The translations under genes and the position numbers were made by a program. From a bacterium (lineage in GTDB: Bacteria > Planctomycetota > UBA1135 > UBA2386), in the NCBI GenBank assembly GCA_024743115.1, contig JANSXC010000004.1:62001-126000 (forward strand): 64,000 bases of DNA, in the 5' to 3' direction. Below are positions 51,790 to 60,748 of this stretch, one piece after another. The notes under the pieces are model-generated. The model did no database searches and was not told the origin of the DNA. It was given only the letters and a program-made list of their open reading frames with translations. Numbering within the stretch: position 1 is the first letter of the stretch; each line of letters begins with the position of its first letter.

Positions 51790-54405
51790 ATGAGTTCGTC
51801 AAACCCCCGATTCGCCGCCGAACAGCTTGCGGAGCACGTCGAGTTCGTGACCCGGCTGTCGCGGAGCCTGATCGCCGACGAGCAGATCGCCGTGGATGCG
51901 GCCCAGGAGACGTTCGTGGCGGCGCTGCAGCGGCCCCCGGTGGACACGACCAACCCGCGGGCCTGGCTCGCGGCGGTGCTGCGGCGCACGGTGTCCCGTT
52001 TGCGGCGCACGGCAGGCCGCCGTGCTGTGCGTGAGCGTCGGACGATCGCCGGTGGGCCGTCCGAGCCCGCCGGCGATGCGGCGGAACGCCTCGAGCTGCA
52101 CCGGGATCTCGCTGGTCTCGTGCTGCGCCTCGCGGAGCCGTACCGGACAGCGATCACCTTGCGCTATCTCGATGGCCTGGACGTCGACGAGGTCGCGCAG
52201 CAAACGGGGGTGCCCAAGAACACCGCACGCTCTCACCTCACGCGCGGGCTGTCGCAGTTGCGCAAGGCGCTCGACAGCAGGCACGGTGAGCGACGGGCGT
52301 GGGTCGGTCTACTCGTGCCGTTGGCGCGGCGGCCGATCGGTGTGGGCTCGACGACTCTCGCTTTGACCCTTGGAGTTGTCGTGAAGAAGTCGGTTGGCGT
52401 GGCCGCTGTGGCCCTGTTCGGTCTGTCCCTGGTCGGTGTGCTCTTGTGGCGTGGCGATGGCGCTGTGGCTGCCGTGCCCGATGGCGATGCGGCTCGAGTG
52501 GCAGCGGCCCGGGGCCCGTCGGATCCGCGGTTGGACTCCCCGCCGGCGGCCGCTGCTGATCCCCTTCAGCGGGCCGCGGTGGTCGAGGTGAGCGTGGCGG
52601 AAGAACGTGCCGGGATCGCCTCGCCGTTGCGGCGGGTCGTTGATTTGCGGCGGGAACCGCTGGCCGGTCTGCGGGTCCGCCGCGAGGGCGAGTGGAGCGT
52701 GCGCTGGCAGGGCGGTGACGCCGGGTGGATCGCTGGCCCGGGAGAGAGCCTGCGACTTTCTCCCGACGACGTCGGGGTCCTCCGCACGGATCCGGAGAAG
52801 GCCCGCGAATTCTTCGCCGCGAGACAGCAGCCCGAACAGTGGCGCGCGACCATTCTCGGAACCCCGCTGCCGCAGTTCGAGGTGGCGACCGACGCATCGG
52901 GACAGTTCGACTTCGGGGAGCACGAGCCGATCGCGGTGAATCGCGTCGCGATTGCCGATCCCGATTGGACGCTGCTCGCGCGGCCGGCTCAGTTGCCCGG
53001 TGAGTTCCTGGCGGCCCGCAGCGCGCCGCTCGCGGGGCGGCTCGTGGATCCCCAGGGTCAGCCGATTCGCAACGGCTTCGTGAACGTCGATCTGCGGCAT
53101 ACGGTGCCCGCGAATGCCGGCTACGAGCCCGTCCGTTTCCCCGAGATGCGCACGGATCGGCGCGGCCGATTCCTGATCCGCGAGGCGCCGCTGGCAGGAG
53201 GCGCGAGGCTGCGCGCTCGGGCCCAAGGATTCGCCACCGCGATCGTGCCGATCCCCGACGGACCGTTCCCGGCGGACTACGAGATCCGGCTCTGGCCGCG
53301 CGGTGACGACGAACGCCTGCTCGTCGCGGGCACCGTAGTCGACATCGATGGCGCCCCGGTGCGCGCGCTCGTCGCGGTCGGTCGGGAGTCGGTTCAGACG
53401 GACGCGAACGGGAGCTTCCGGCTGCAATTCGACGAGGTGCCCACGACCGCATCCCTGACGGTCGTGGCGCGCGGCTGGCAGGCGGAACAGGTCCGATTCT
53501 TCGGGCGGCGGCTGGCTGACGATGCCAACGCGGGGCGGCGCTTGCGGATCGTGCTGCAGCGGCGCGCGCATGCGCTCACCGGCCAGGTGCTCCGGCCCGA
53601 CGGCTCACCACTCGCTGGTGCGGGGATCAACCTCGCGGATCCGACGTTGCTGGACTACTCGTTTACCTCGGTCGAGGCGCGGACCGGCGGGCGCAAGCGC
53701 TCGAGCACGACCGACGATGCCGGTCGCTTCGACCTCGGTGGCTTGGGCGAACGTTCCTACCACCTCCGGATCTGGGATCCGCGCACCGGCTTCGCGACCG
53801 TGGTTGGGCCATTCGACCCGCGAGTTGGGCCGGTGGTCGTGCAACTCGGCGATGAGGCGCGCGAGCGTCAACTCACGGGTCGGGTCGTGGTCGCCGACGG
53901 CGGTGCCGTGCCGAGTGGCACCGTGAAGCTCGCGTTCTGCACCTACGTCGGGCGCACCGGTGGGACGATGTGGGACGATGGCCTCGAGGTGCCGCTCGGA
54001 TCGGATGGGCGCTTCACGTTCGACGCGGCGCCCCGGGGTGCGGGCGCCGTCGTCTTCGAGGCGGCCGACGGCCAGCAGGCGGTGCGCCCGCTCGCGACCG
54101 TCGCAGACGGTCAGGAGATCGAGTTGCGGCTGCCCGAGCGGGTCCGCTGGTTGCGGCTGCTGCCCGATGCCGGATCGTCGCAGCTACCCGTGGCGTTCGT
54201 CGATGCCGACGGCCAGCCGCAGCAGGTTCGCGTCTGGGACGCGGCCGGCGAGCGGGATGCCTGGAGCACGCGGGTATCGGCGATGACGACCGTGCGCCTG
54301 CCAGCATCGGTGATCGCGGTCTGGATCGCGCCGCGCACGCCGCTCGAGCGGAGAATCACGTTGGATCAGACCACCACGCACGTGCTCGTGCGTGGTGGTT
54401 CCTGA
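51790..54405 (+). CDS. ECF sigma factor fused to a membrane anchor and beta-sandwich domains
   Basis: 871 residues from ATG 51790. Residues 1-165 are an ECF sigma factor: region 2 (SLIADEQIAVDAAQETFVAALQ) and region 4 (RTAITLRYLDGLDVDEVAQQTGVPKNTARSHLTRGLSQLRKAL). A linker leads to one membrane segment (about 200-220, KSVGVAAVALFGLSLVGVLLW). The remaining 650 residues are beta-rich with carboxypeptidase-regulatory-like repeats (LAGRLVDPQGQPIRNGFVNVDL, VAGTVVDIDGAPVRALVAVG, LTGQVLRPDGSPLAGAGINL). The exported part would sense an outside signal and control the tethered sigma domain. Fused sigma factors of this kind are known from planctomycetes; the ligand is unknown. Confidence 0.85.
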   Translation: MSSSNPRFAAEQLAEHVEFVTRLSRSLIADEQIAVDAAQETFVAALQRPPVDTTNPRAWLAAVLRRTVSRLRRTAGRRAVRERRTIAGGPSEPAGDAAERLELHRDLAGLVLRLAEPYRTAITLRYLDGLDVDEVAQQTGVPKNTARSHLTRGLSQLRKALDSRHGERRAWVGLLVPLARRPIGVGSTTLALTLGVVVKKSVGVAAVALFGLSLVGVLLWRGDGAVAAVPDGDAARVAAARGPSDPRLDSPPAAAADPLQRAAVVEVSVAEERAGIASPLRRVVDLRREPLAGLRVRREGEWSVRWQGGDAGWIAGPGESLRLSPDDVGVLRTDPEKAREFFAARQQPEQWRATILGTPLPQFEVATDASGQFDFGEHEPIAVNRVAIADPDWTLLARPAQLPGEFLAARSAPLAGRLVDPQGQPIRNGFVNVDLRHTVPANAGYEPVRFPEMRTDRRGRFLIREAPLAGGARLRARAQGFATAIVPIPDGPFPADYEIRLWPRGDDERLLVAGTVVDIDGAPVRALVAVGRESVQTDANGSFRLQFDEVPTTASLTVVARGWQAEQVRFFGRRLADDANAGRRLRIVLQRRAHALTGQVLRPDGSPLAGAGINLADPTLLDYSFTSVEARTGGRKRSSTTDDAGRFDLGGLGERSYHLRIWDPRTGFATVVGPFDPRVGPVVVQLGDEARERQLTGRVVVADGGAVPSGTVKLAFCTYVGRTGGTMWDDGLEVPLGSDGRFTFDAAPRGAGAVVFEAADGQQAVRPLATVADGQEIELRLPERVRWLRLLPDAGSSQLPVAFVDADGQPQQVRVWDAAGERDAWSTRVSAMTTVRLPASVIAVWIAPRTPLERRITLDQTTTHVLVRGGS

Positions 54406-54431
54406 GGCGCAGGGTTGCGACCCGCTTCGGA

Positions 54432-57400
54432 TCAGCGGCTGCCGCTGCCGGCGGGCTGCGCTTCGCCGGCTTCGGCCGATGCCTCGACAGCGGCGGGGGC
54501 AGCCTCTTCCTTCTGGATCAGGCCGGCCTCGAGGGCCTCGCGGTAGCTCGGCGCGTGCGGGATCTTCTCGGCCATTCGGTCGTGGTAGGGCACGCCGCGC
54601 TTCATCCATTCGGGAGCCGGAGCACCCTTCAGGTGGTGGTCGAAGAACTCCTGCATGCGGCGGGTCCAGTCGCGCTGGTTCTGCCGCTTGCGCAGGCCGT
54701 GGTCCTCCGTGTTGTAGTTGAAGAGGTAGGCCTCCTTCTGCAGGCGGCGCATCGCCACGAAGAACTCGATGCCCTGGTACCACGGCACCGCACCGTCGCG
54801 GTCGTTATGCAGGATCAGCACCGGCGTGTTCGCCTTGTCCAGGTGGAACAGCGGCGAGTTCTCCCAGTACTGCATCGGGCGTTCCCAGATCGTGCCGCCG
54901 ATGCGCGACTGCGTCTTCTCGTACTGGAACTGGCGGGACATGCCCGAGCTCCAGCGGATGCCACCGTAGGCGCTGAACATGTTGACGACCGGCGCGCCAG
55001 ACTCCGCGGCCGCGAAGATGTCCGTGCGCGTGATCAGGTGCGCGGTCTGGTAGCCGCCCCACGAGTGGCCCGCGACACCGATTGCATCGCGGTCGACGAA
55101 GCCCATCGAGACGACGTGTTGCACGCCCGAGACGACACACTTCTCACACGACTCACCGGGGTAGCCGTCGCGGTAGACGATGTCCGGAACGAACCAGAGA
55201 TAGCCGTTCGAGACGTAGTAGGCCGCGTTCGGCGAGGTGCCGCAGTTCGGCGTCACGAAGCTGTGAATGCGCGACGAGCTCTTCTCGTAGAAGTAGACCA
55301 TCATCGGGTACTTCTTCTTCGGGTCGAAGCCGTCCGGCTTGACGAGGTAGCCCTTGAGGTCGACGTCGTCGTCCGAGCGCCAGCTCACGAGTTCGGCTTT
55401 GCCCCAGCGAAGGTCCGCGAGCTGCGGGCAGCCGTTCGTGAGCTTCTTGGCGTTGCCGAAGTTCAGGTCCGTCGTCCAGACGTCGGGGTACTGATCCCAG
55501 CGGCTCATCGTGAAGAAGAGCCGGTCGGCATCCTTCGGGCGCGTCGGGCGGCCCATGGCGCAGTCCCTCATCGCGAGTTTGCGCGGCCGGCCCACGTGAT
55601 CCAGGGAGTCCGTCCAGTAACCCGTGGCGTAGGTGTCGCGGTTGCTCGCGCTCAGCACGAGATCACCCTCGACCCAGCGGCGACGTTCGTTGTCGTCGCG
55701 CTCGGCGTCGGGGCGCAGGTCGACGCTCGCGATGCGGAACGTCGTGTTCGTTGCGCGGCCGAGGCCGTCGGTGATGCAGCGGAACGCGCCGTTCTTGGGG
55801 TTGACCGCCCAGATGTCGAACTCGTCGTAGAGCAGCACCTCGGCGTCGTTCTTGGTCCAGCCTGCGACGCCGTGTGCGCGGTGCGGCTCGGGGCGGTCGT
55901 CCTGCTCACGGTCGAACGCGACGCCGAGGTCCTTGGTCAGGTTACGCGCGGTCGACGTGCGCAGGTCGTAGGCGTGCCAGTCGTAGTCGCGGTGATCGAA
56001 CCAAACGACGTAGTTGCCACCGGTCGAGCTGCGCGCGGAGCCACGCAGGCTGTCGACGATCTTACGGCGGCTGCCGTCGATCGTGTTGACGATGTAGTAG
56101 TCGCTGTAGCGGCCGTCCCACGTGACGAGCTGCTCGTAGGGTTTCGAGTCGGACACGAGTGCGCGTGAACCGTCGTCGGTGATCATGGAGACGCGCGGCG
56201 TCCCGGTCTTGCCGAGCACGACGGCGCGGTTGCTGTCCTGATGGAACACCGTGGTCAGCGTCGCCTGCGCCGGATCGGAACGCTTGGCCTGCATGGTCTG
56301 AAGCATGCCGTCACGCCAGTGCCAGAGGTCGAGCTTGATCTCGTCTTCGCTGAGGATCTTCGGCAGATCCTCCTTCTTGGGCGGGCGCACGCCGAACGTG
56401 AGCACCGAGCCGTCGCGTGAGAACCCGAGGCCCGACGAGCTCACTTTGTAGCCCTCGGGAATGCCCGCGGTGGCCTTCGTGACCAGCTTGACCGCGGGTT
56501 GCGCCGAGAAGTCCCAGACGTAGAGGTCGCGCTCGGTCTCCTTCTTGCCGAACGTCGCGAGGTCGCTCGAGAACGCGACGCGAGTGCGGTCGTAGTCGGT
56601 CGTCATGCCCGACACGTTGCTGTAGCCGGCGAGGACCGCGACCGTGCGGCCCGTGGCGAGTTCACGCGCGAACAGGCCGTGCGTGACGCCTTCCTTCATC
56701 TTCTTCGTGCCGACCGTGTACCACATCCACTTGTCGTCGGCGAGGAAGCCGAACGAGCGGACGTTCTCGATCGTGATGTCCTTGGCGTCGTTGCCGAGAT
56801 CGCGCAGAACGAGCTTGGAGCCATCGGAGCGCTTGGCTTCCTTCGGATCCTTCTTCTCCTTCTTCTTGCTCTTGGCGGCGGCCTTCTTCTCGGTGCCCTT
56901 CTTTTCGGCGCTCTTCTTCTCCGCGCCCTTCTGCTCTGGGCCCTTCTTCTCGGCGCCTTCTTTCTCGGGGGCCTTCTTGTCGTCCGACTTCTTCTTGTCC
57001 GACTTCTTCTCCTCGGGCTTGTCGAAGTGCAGGACGAGCAGGTCCGAGTCCTTCGGCTGTCGGTGGCTCTTCACGTTCTCGATCTTCGTGACCTCGCCGG
57101 TCGACAGGTCGAGGATGTGCAGCCGCTTTGCCAGCGCCTTGTTGGCCTTCTCGGCTTCCTTGTCGGCGGAACTCGCTTTGCTGCGGCCGCCCTTCTTCGC
57201 GCCGCCTTTCTTCTCCGGCGCAGACAGGCCGAGGAAGCCCCGCACCTCCGCGATCGTGGCGCCGCGCTGCTCCATCATGCGCTTCGCCATCGCTTCGGTC
57301 ATGCCACGCTCGGCGAGCGCGGCCTTGACGTCGGGCGGCAGACCTTCGCCCTCTTCTTCCTCCGCACCGCTCTCCTTCTCCTCGTTCTTCTTCTTGTAGA

Positions 57401-57770
57401 GCTTCTCGAGCTTGCGGCGGCGTTCTTCGGAGTACGACTTGCCGACCTTGAAGAACGCGTGCTTGTTGTCGTTCGCGAACGTCACCCGTTGGCCGCGATC
57501 GAACTGCCACTTCTTGTCACCGTCGACCTGGCGTACGTGCATCACGCCGTCGCCGATGCGTGGCTTCATGCTGAACGACATCCAATTGCCGTCGCGGCTG
57601 TAGGTCGTGCTGCGCATCGACTGCCACGAGTCGTAGTCGTCGTGCGTCACGGCACGTTTGGCGCTCTGCGCGACCAACTCGGTCGAGGTGCAGAGGCTCG
57701 CACACGTCACGGTCAGTGCGATGGCGAGAGCGGAACGGAGACTGCCCCGAGGGCGGAGGTACGGCGTCAT
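54432..57770 (-). CDS. Secreted S9-family (prolyl oligopeptidase-like) peptidase
   Basis: 1112 residues from ATG 57770 with a signal peptide (SALAIALTVTCASLCTSTELVAQ). An N-terminal propeller spans about 40-760. The alpha/beta-hydrolase domain has the nucleophile S903 in GHSWGGYQ, the acid in LHNDRDGAVPW and the base in EDHGLR. A strongly charged Lys/Glu insertion lies at about 250-300, built of tandem pentapeptides such as AEKKG, PEQKG and AEKKS; it interrupts the propeller and is probably a flexible loop. A short acidic/Ala-rich tail ends the protein. It likely cleaves peptides in the periplasm or outside. Confidence 0.9.
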   Translation of the reverse strand: MTPYLRPRGSLRSALAIALTVTCASLCTSTELVAQSAKRAVTHDDYDSWQSMRSTTYSRDGNWMSFSMKPRIGDGVMHVRQVDGDKKWQFDRGQRVTFANDNKHAFFKVGKSYSEERRRKLEKLYKKKNEEKESGAEEEEGEGLPPDVKAALAERGMTEAMAKRMMEQRGATIAEVRGFLGLSAPEKKGGAKKGGRSKASSADKEAEKANKALAKRLHILDLSTGEVTKIENVKSHRQPKDSDLLVLHFDKPEEKKSDKKKSDDKKAPEKEGAEKKGPEQKGAEKKSAEKKGTEKKAAAKSKKKEKKDPKEAKRSDGSKLVLRDLGNDAKDITIENVRSFGFLADDKWMWYTVGTKKMKEGVTHGLFARELATGRTVAVLAGYSNVSGMTTDYDRTRVAFSSDLATFGKKETERDLYVWDFSAQPAVKLVTKATAGIPEGYKVSSSGLGFSRDGSVLTFGVRPPKKEDLPKILSEDEIKLDLWHWRDGMLQTMQAKRSDPAQATLTTVFHQDSNRAVVLGKTGTPRVSMITDDGSRALVSDSKPYEQLVTWDGRYSDYYIVNTIDGSRRKIVDSLRGSARSSTGGNYVVWFDHRDYDWHAYDLRTSTARNLTKDLGVAFDREQDDRPEPHRAHGVAGWTKNDAEVLLYDEFDIWAVNPKNGAFRCITDGLGRATNTTFRIASVDLRPDAERDDNERRRWVEGDLVLSASNRDTYATGYWTDSLDHVGRPRKLAMRDCAMGRPTRPKDADRLFFTMSRWDQYPDVWTTDLNFGNAKKLTNGCPQLADLRWGKAELVSWRSDDDVDLKGYLVKPDGFDPKKKYPMMVYFYEKSSSRIHSFVTPNCGTSPNAAYYVSNGYLWFVPDIVYRDGYPGESCEKCVVSGVQHVVSMGFVDRDAIGVAGHSWGGYQTAHLITRTDIFAAAESGAPVVNMFSAYGGIRWSSGMSRQFQYEKTQSRIGGTIWERPMQYWENSPLFHLDKANTPVLILHNDRDGAVPWYQGIEFFVAMRRLQKEAYLFNYNTEDHGLRKRQNQRDWTRRMQEFFDHHLKGAPAPEWMKRGVPYHDRMAEKIPHAPSYREALEAGLIQKEEAAPAAVEASAEAGEAQPAGSGSR
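56884..57018. repeat. 15-bp-period tandem repeat, 9 units, coding
   Basis: Nine contiguous 15-bp units on the plus strand (consensus TTCTTCTCGGCGCCC, the last three diverged to TTCTTGTCGTCCGAC-like) encode, on the minus strand, the Lys/Glu pentapeptides of the S9 peptidase insertion. It is the longest of the four arrays with this period in the window. Confidence 0.85.
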
Positions 57771-58008
57771 CAAGCTCTTGGGTAGAGGGTGGGAGGGCTC
57801 CGCAGCGTGGCGCTCGCATGAAGAGCTGCAGCGCGGTCTGCCGAGTCGGAACATCTTGCGGTGCTGCCGAGTTCCTGTCGTCGAAGTTGGCCGGGTGAAG
57901 CCGAACGCCACCTTTTTGGTACGAATGCCGCCGAGGCCGCGTTCGGGCATGAATCCCCGTTGCGTCGATAGCACCGGTGGCGCCGGTGTGGCGCGTTGCC
58001 CGTGCGCT

Positions 58009-59238
58009 TCAGCGCTTCGGCAGCGCGACGCGCGGCAGTTGGCCGAGTCGGCGCCAGACGACCTCCACGCGTTCTTCGCCTTCACGTTCGATCGTGAGGC
58101 GGGTTATCGGTTGGCGTGTGATCTTGCGATAGAGCGCGGTCGGATCGGTCGGCGCCGGAGCGCCATCGATCGCGACGATGCGGTCGTCGATTCGCAGCTC
58201 CACGGGCTCGGTCGTACCAGGTCTGGGGAGTGCCAGCAGCTGCCTCACGACGAGCAGGTCAGAATCGGGGTCGCTGCTCCGTGTGGCCGTGATGCCGCTC
58301 ATCGGTTGCAGGCCCGTGCTATGACCGCGTTCGACGAGGATGCGTCGCCCCTGGTAGTCGAAGGTGAGCTGACTGTTCGCGAACAGCGCCGAGCCGAGGA
58401 TGCCGGCGCGACGCTTGTCGGCACCGAACGCGAGCCCATCGATCTCGGCCAACAACATGACGGGCACGTCGCGGTTCTCGAGCTCGCCGATCGCGAGCCG
58501 CTCGAGGCGGCCGAAGAACGCCGGCTTCGCCGTCTTGTGGCCGCGGACCGCTCCTGCCAGCAAGCGCTCGGGTTCGTCGGCGAGGCCGTGGCGGGCCACG
58601 AACGCCGGGAAGAGCAAGGCGTGCATCTCGGCGCCCGTGTCGAGCATGTAGCGGAGCGGTCGTCCGTCGTCGATCACGGCCCGAATCTCGGGTTGGCCGA
58701 GCGAGAACTGCAGGCGCTGTTCGATCGCGTCGGCCGGGGCCTCGAATGCGTCCGGATCGTGCACGTGGACCTTGCCGCCCGCGTAGTCGATGGTGAGCAC
58801 GCACTTGGCCAGGAATTGCCCGCCGATGAGTCCGCGGATGCGGCGTCCGCGGCCGTGGCTGAACTTGCGCAGTGACAGGCCGTGGATGATGCGGGGCTCG
58901 AACGTGACACCATCGAGATCGAATACGGCACCGCGATAGATCGGTTGCTTCTGCGTCCCACCGATCCCGACGACCACGTCGTGACCGCGTTTCTCGAGCT
59001 GCAGCTCGCGCGCCAGGGCTTTGTCGATCGCGCACTGGCCGAATCCGCTGTCGATCATGAACAGCGCGGGCTTGCCGTTGACATCGATCTCCATGCACGG
59101 CAACCCGGGGTAGTTGCCGTTGCTGAGCATGACGAGCGGGCGGGTCACGCTCGTGACGCCGCCCGGAAACACGACGTCCTGGGAGTTGCCGGGGACCGCG
59201 AAGGTCAGCGCGGCGATGACGGTGAGACGGGAGCGCAT
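58009..59238 (-). CDS. Double retropepsin-like protease with C-terminal PDZ-like domain
   Basis: 409 residues with a short signal peptide (LTVIAALTFAVPGNSQ). Two aspartic-protease half-sites are present in one chain: D63-S-G in MIDSGFGQ and D200-T-G-A in MLDTGAEMH; each is followed by a retropepsin-like flap region (IRGLIGGQFLA, RRAGILGSAL). The last 80 residues (ELRIDDRIVAIDGAPAPTDPTALYRKITRQPITRLTIER) form a PDZ-like domain. Such secreted or periplasmic proteins are predicted peptidases in many bacteria. Whether both Asp sites pair in one active site is not clear from sequence. Confidence 0.75.
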   Translation of the reverse strand: MRSRLTVIAALTFAVPGNSQDVVFPGGVTSVTRPLVMLSNGNYPGLPCMEIDVNGKPALFMIDSGFGQCAIDKALARELQLEKRGHDVVVGIGGTQKQPIYRGAVFDLDGVTFEPRIIHGLSLRKFSHGRGRRIRGLIGGQFLAKCVLTIDYAGGKVHVHDPDAFEAPADAIEQRLQFSLGQPEIRAVIDDGRPLRYMLDTGAEMHALLFPAFVARHGLADEPERLLAGAVRGHKTAKPAFFGRLERLAIGELENRDVPVMLLAEIDGLAFGADKRRAGILGSALFANSQLTFDYQGRRILVERGHSTGLQPMSGITATRSSDPDSDLLVVRQLLALPRPGTTEPVELRIDDRIVAIDGAPAPTDPTALYRKITRQPITRLTIEREGEERVEVVWRRLGQLPRVALPKR

Positions 59239-59346
59239 TCACGGTCGAGCAAAGCAGGATCACGCCGGAAGTGCGAGGCCCGTTCGCCCGTTGTGGGGCG
59301 GGCGGCGGCCGGCGAGGTTCGAGCTGCCGAACGGTGACAATCGGCG

Positions 59347-60714
59347 GTGCGCAGAATAGGAATGCGGTTGATGCGAGGTCGGAATCGATCGGTGGCGTGG
59401 CGCGGTCTGTCGGTCGCCTGCGCGTGTTCGTTCGTGGGGTGGCTGCTCACGAGTTGCGCGTGGCCCGCGCGTGTGTTCGAACTCGAGGTCGACTCGGGAC
59501 TCGACCCGCTACCTGGTCTGCCGGTCGTTCGCGCGATTGATGGCCGGCCCAACCAGGCGTTCCAGGTGTCGTTCGATCAGGCGATCGCGGAGTTCGCCAG
59601 GACGCCGGTGCCGGCGGACGGCACGCGTGACTTCGACATGCTGGTTCTGAGTTCGGGTGGCGTCAACGGGGCGTTCGGAGCGGGTGTGTTGACGGCGTGG
59701 ACCGAGCGTGGCGACCGCCCCGACTTCTGGACCGTGACCGGGGTGAGCGTGGGCGCCTTGATGGCGCCGTTCGCGTTCGCCGGTCCCGAGTTCGACGATC
59801 GACTCGAGGAGCTGTTCGCGCGGATCTCGCCCGCCGACATGCATCAAGAAAAAGGCGTGATCTCGTCGGTGCTCTTCGACGAGTCCCTGATGGACAACTC
59901 GCCGTTGCGACGTTCGATCGCGCGCGGCGTCGACATGGAGCTCATGAGGGCGGTCGCGAAGCGCCATCGCGAGGGTCGCCGTTGCATGGTCGGTTCGACC
60001 TACCTCGACTACGGCCACTTCGTCGTCTGGGATCTCGGCGCGATCGCCACGGTCGGGACCGACAAGGCGCTCGAGCTGTTCCGGAACGTGCTGACCGCGT
60101 CCGCCGCGATCCCCGTCGTTTACCCGCCTGTGCGCTTCGCGACGGGCGAGCGCGAAGAGCTGCACGTCGATGGTGCGGTGATTCGCCCCCTGTTCATGCC
60201 GCAGAACATCTTCAACGGCTACAAGTCAGCCGAGCGCGCGGGGATCGACTGGGACGATGTCGAAGCGACGATGTACGTGATCCACAACGGATCGTTGCGT
60301 CCCAAGCCGGTTGCCGTGCAGCGTGACACGCTCGACATCGCGACTCGCACTGTGACGATGATGAGCTACACGATGATCAACGAGCACGTGCTGCATCTGT
60401 TCATGCTGTCACAAGCGTGGAAGGCGCAGTTCCGGTTCGCGACGATGGATTACGGCGACGAACTCAACGTGCAGGATTTCACTCCGGACGACACGCTCGA
60501 GTTGTTCGAGAAGGGTCGCGAACTCATGACGCGAAGCACGCCGTGGCAGGACTCGCCGCCGGGCTACTTGTTGCGGCAGGACATCGAGCGCCTTGCGCCG
60601 GTGGGGAGCGAGCGGAACTCGAACGACGAGCCCGGGATCGTCGAGCGACTGCGGAGCATCGAGGTCCAGCTCCGGGAGCTACGGAGCGAGTTGCGCGCTG
60701 CCCGCGGCAAGTAG
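59347..60714 (+). CDS. Patatin-like phospholipase, lipoprotein
   Basis: 455 residues from GTG 59347 (ATG 59362 also fits). A lipobox LLTSC (Cys near 37) predicts a lipid anchor. The patatin domain has the oxyanion loop SSGGVNGAFGAG (about 102-113), the nucleophile S134 in TGVSVGA and the catalytic Asp in HVDGAV. The C-terminal third is helical with a coiled-coil end (SIEVQLRELRSELRAA). Patatin-like enzymes hydrolyse acyl esters of phospholipids; the location at the envelope suggests lipid turnover. Physiological substrate unknown. Confidence 0.9.
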   Translation: MRRIGMRLMRGRNRSVAWRGLSVACACSFVGWLLTSCAWPARVFELEVDSGLDPLPGLPVVRAIDGRPNQAFQVSFDQAIAEFARTPVPADGTRDFDMLVLSSGGVNGAFGAGVLTAWTERGDRPDFWTVTGVSVGALMAPFAFAGPEFDDRLEELFARISPADMHQEKGVISSVLFDESLMDNSPLRRSIARGVDMELMRAVAKRHREGRRCMVGSTYLDYGHFVVWDLGAIATVGTDKALELFRNVLTASAAIPVVYPPVRFATGEREELHVDGAVIRPLFMPQNIFNGYKSAERAGIDWDDVEATMYVIHNGSLRPKPVAVQRDTLDIATRTVTMMSYTMINEHVLHLFMLSQAWKAQFRFATMDYGDELNVQDFTPDDTLELFEKGRELMTRSTPWQDSPPGYLLRQDIERLAPVGSERNSNDEPGIVERLRSIEVQLRELRSELRAARGK

Positions 60715-60748
60715 TGTCGTGTGCTCCTTGCCGGAGGCCGCGGGGATG

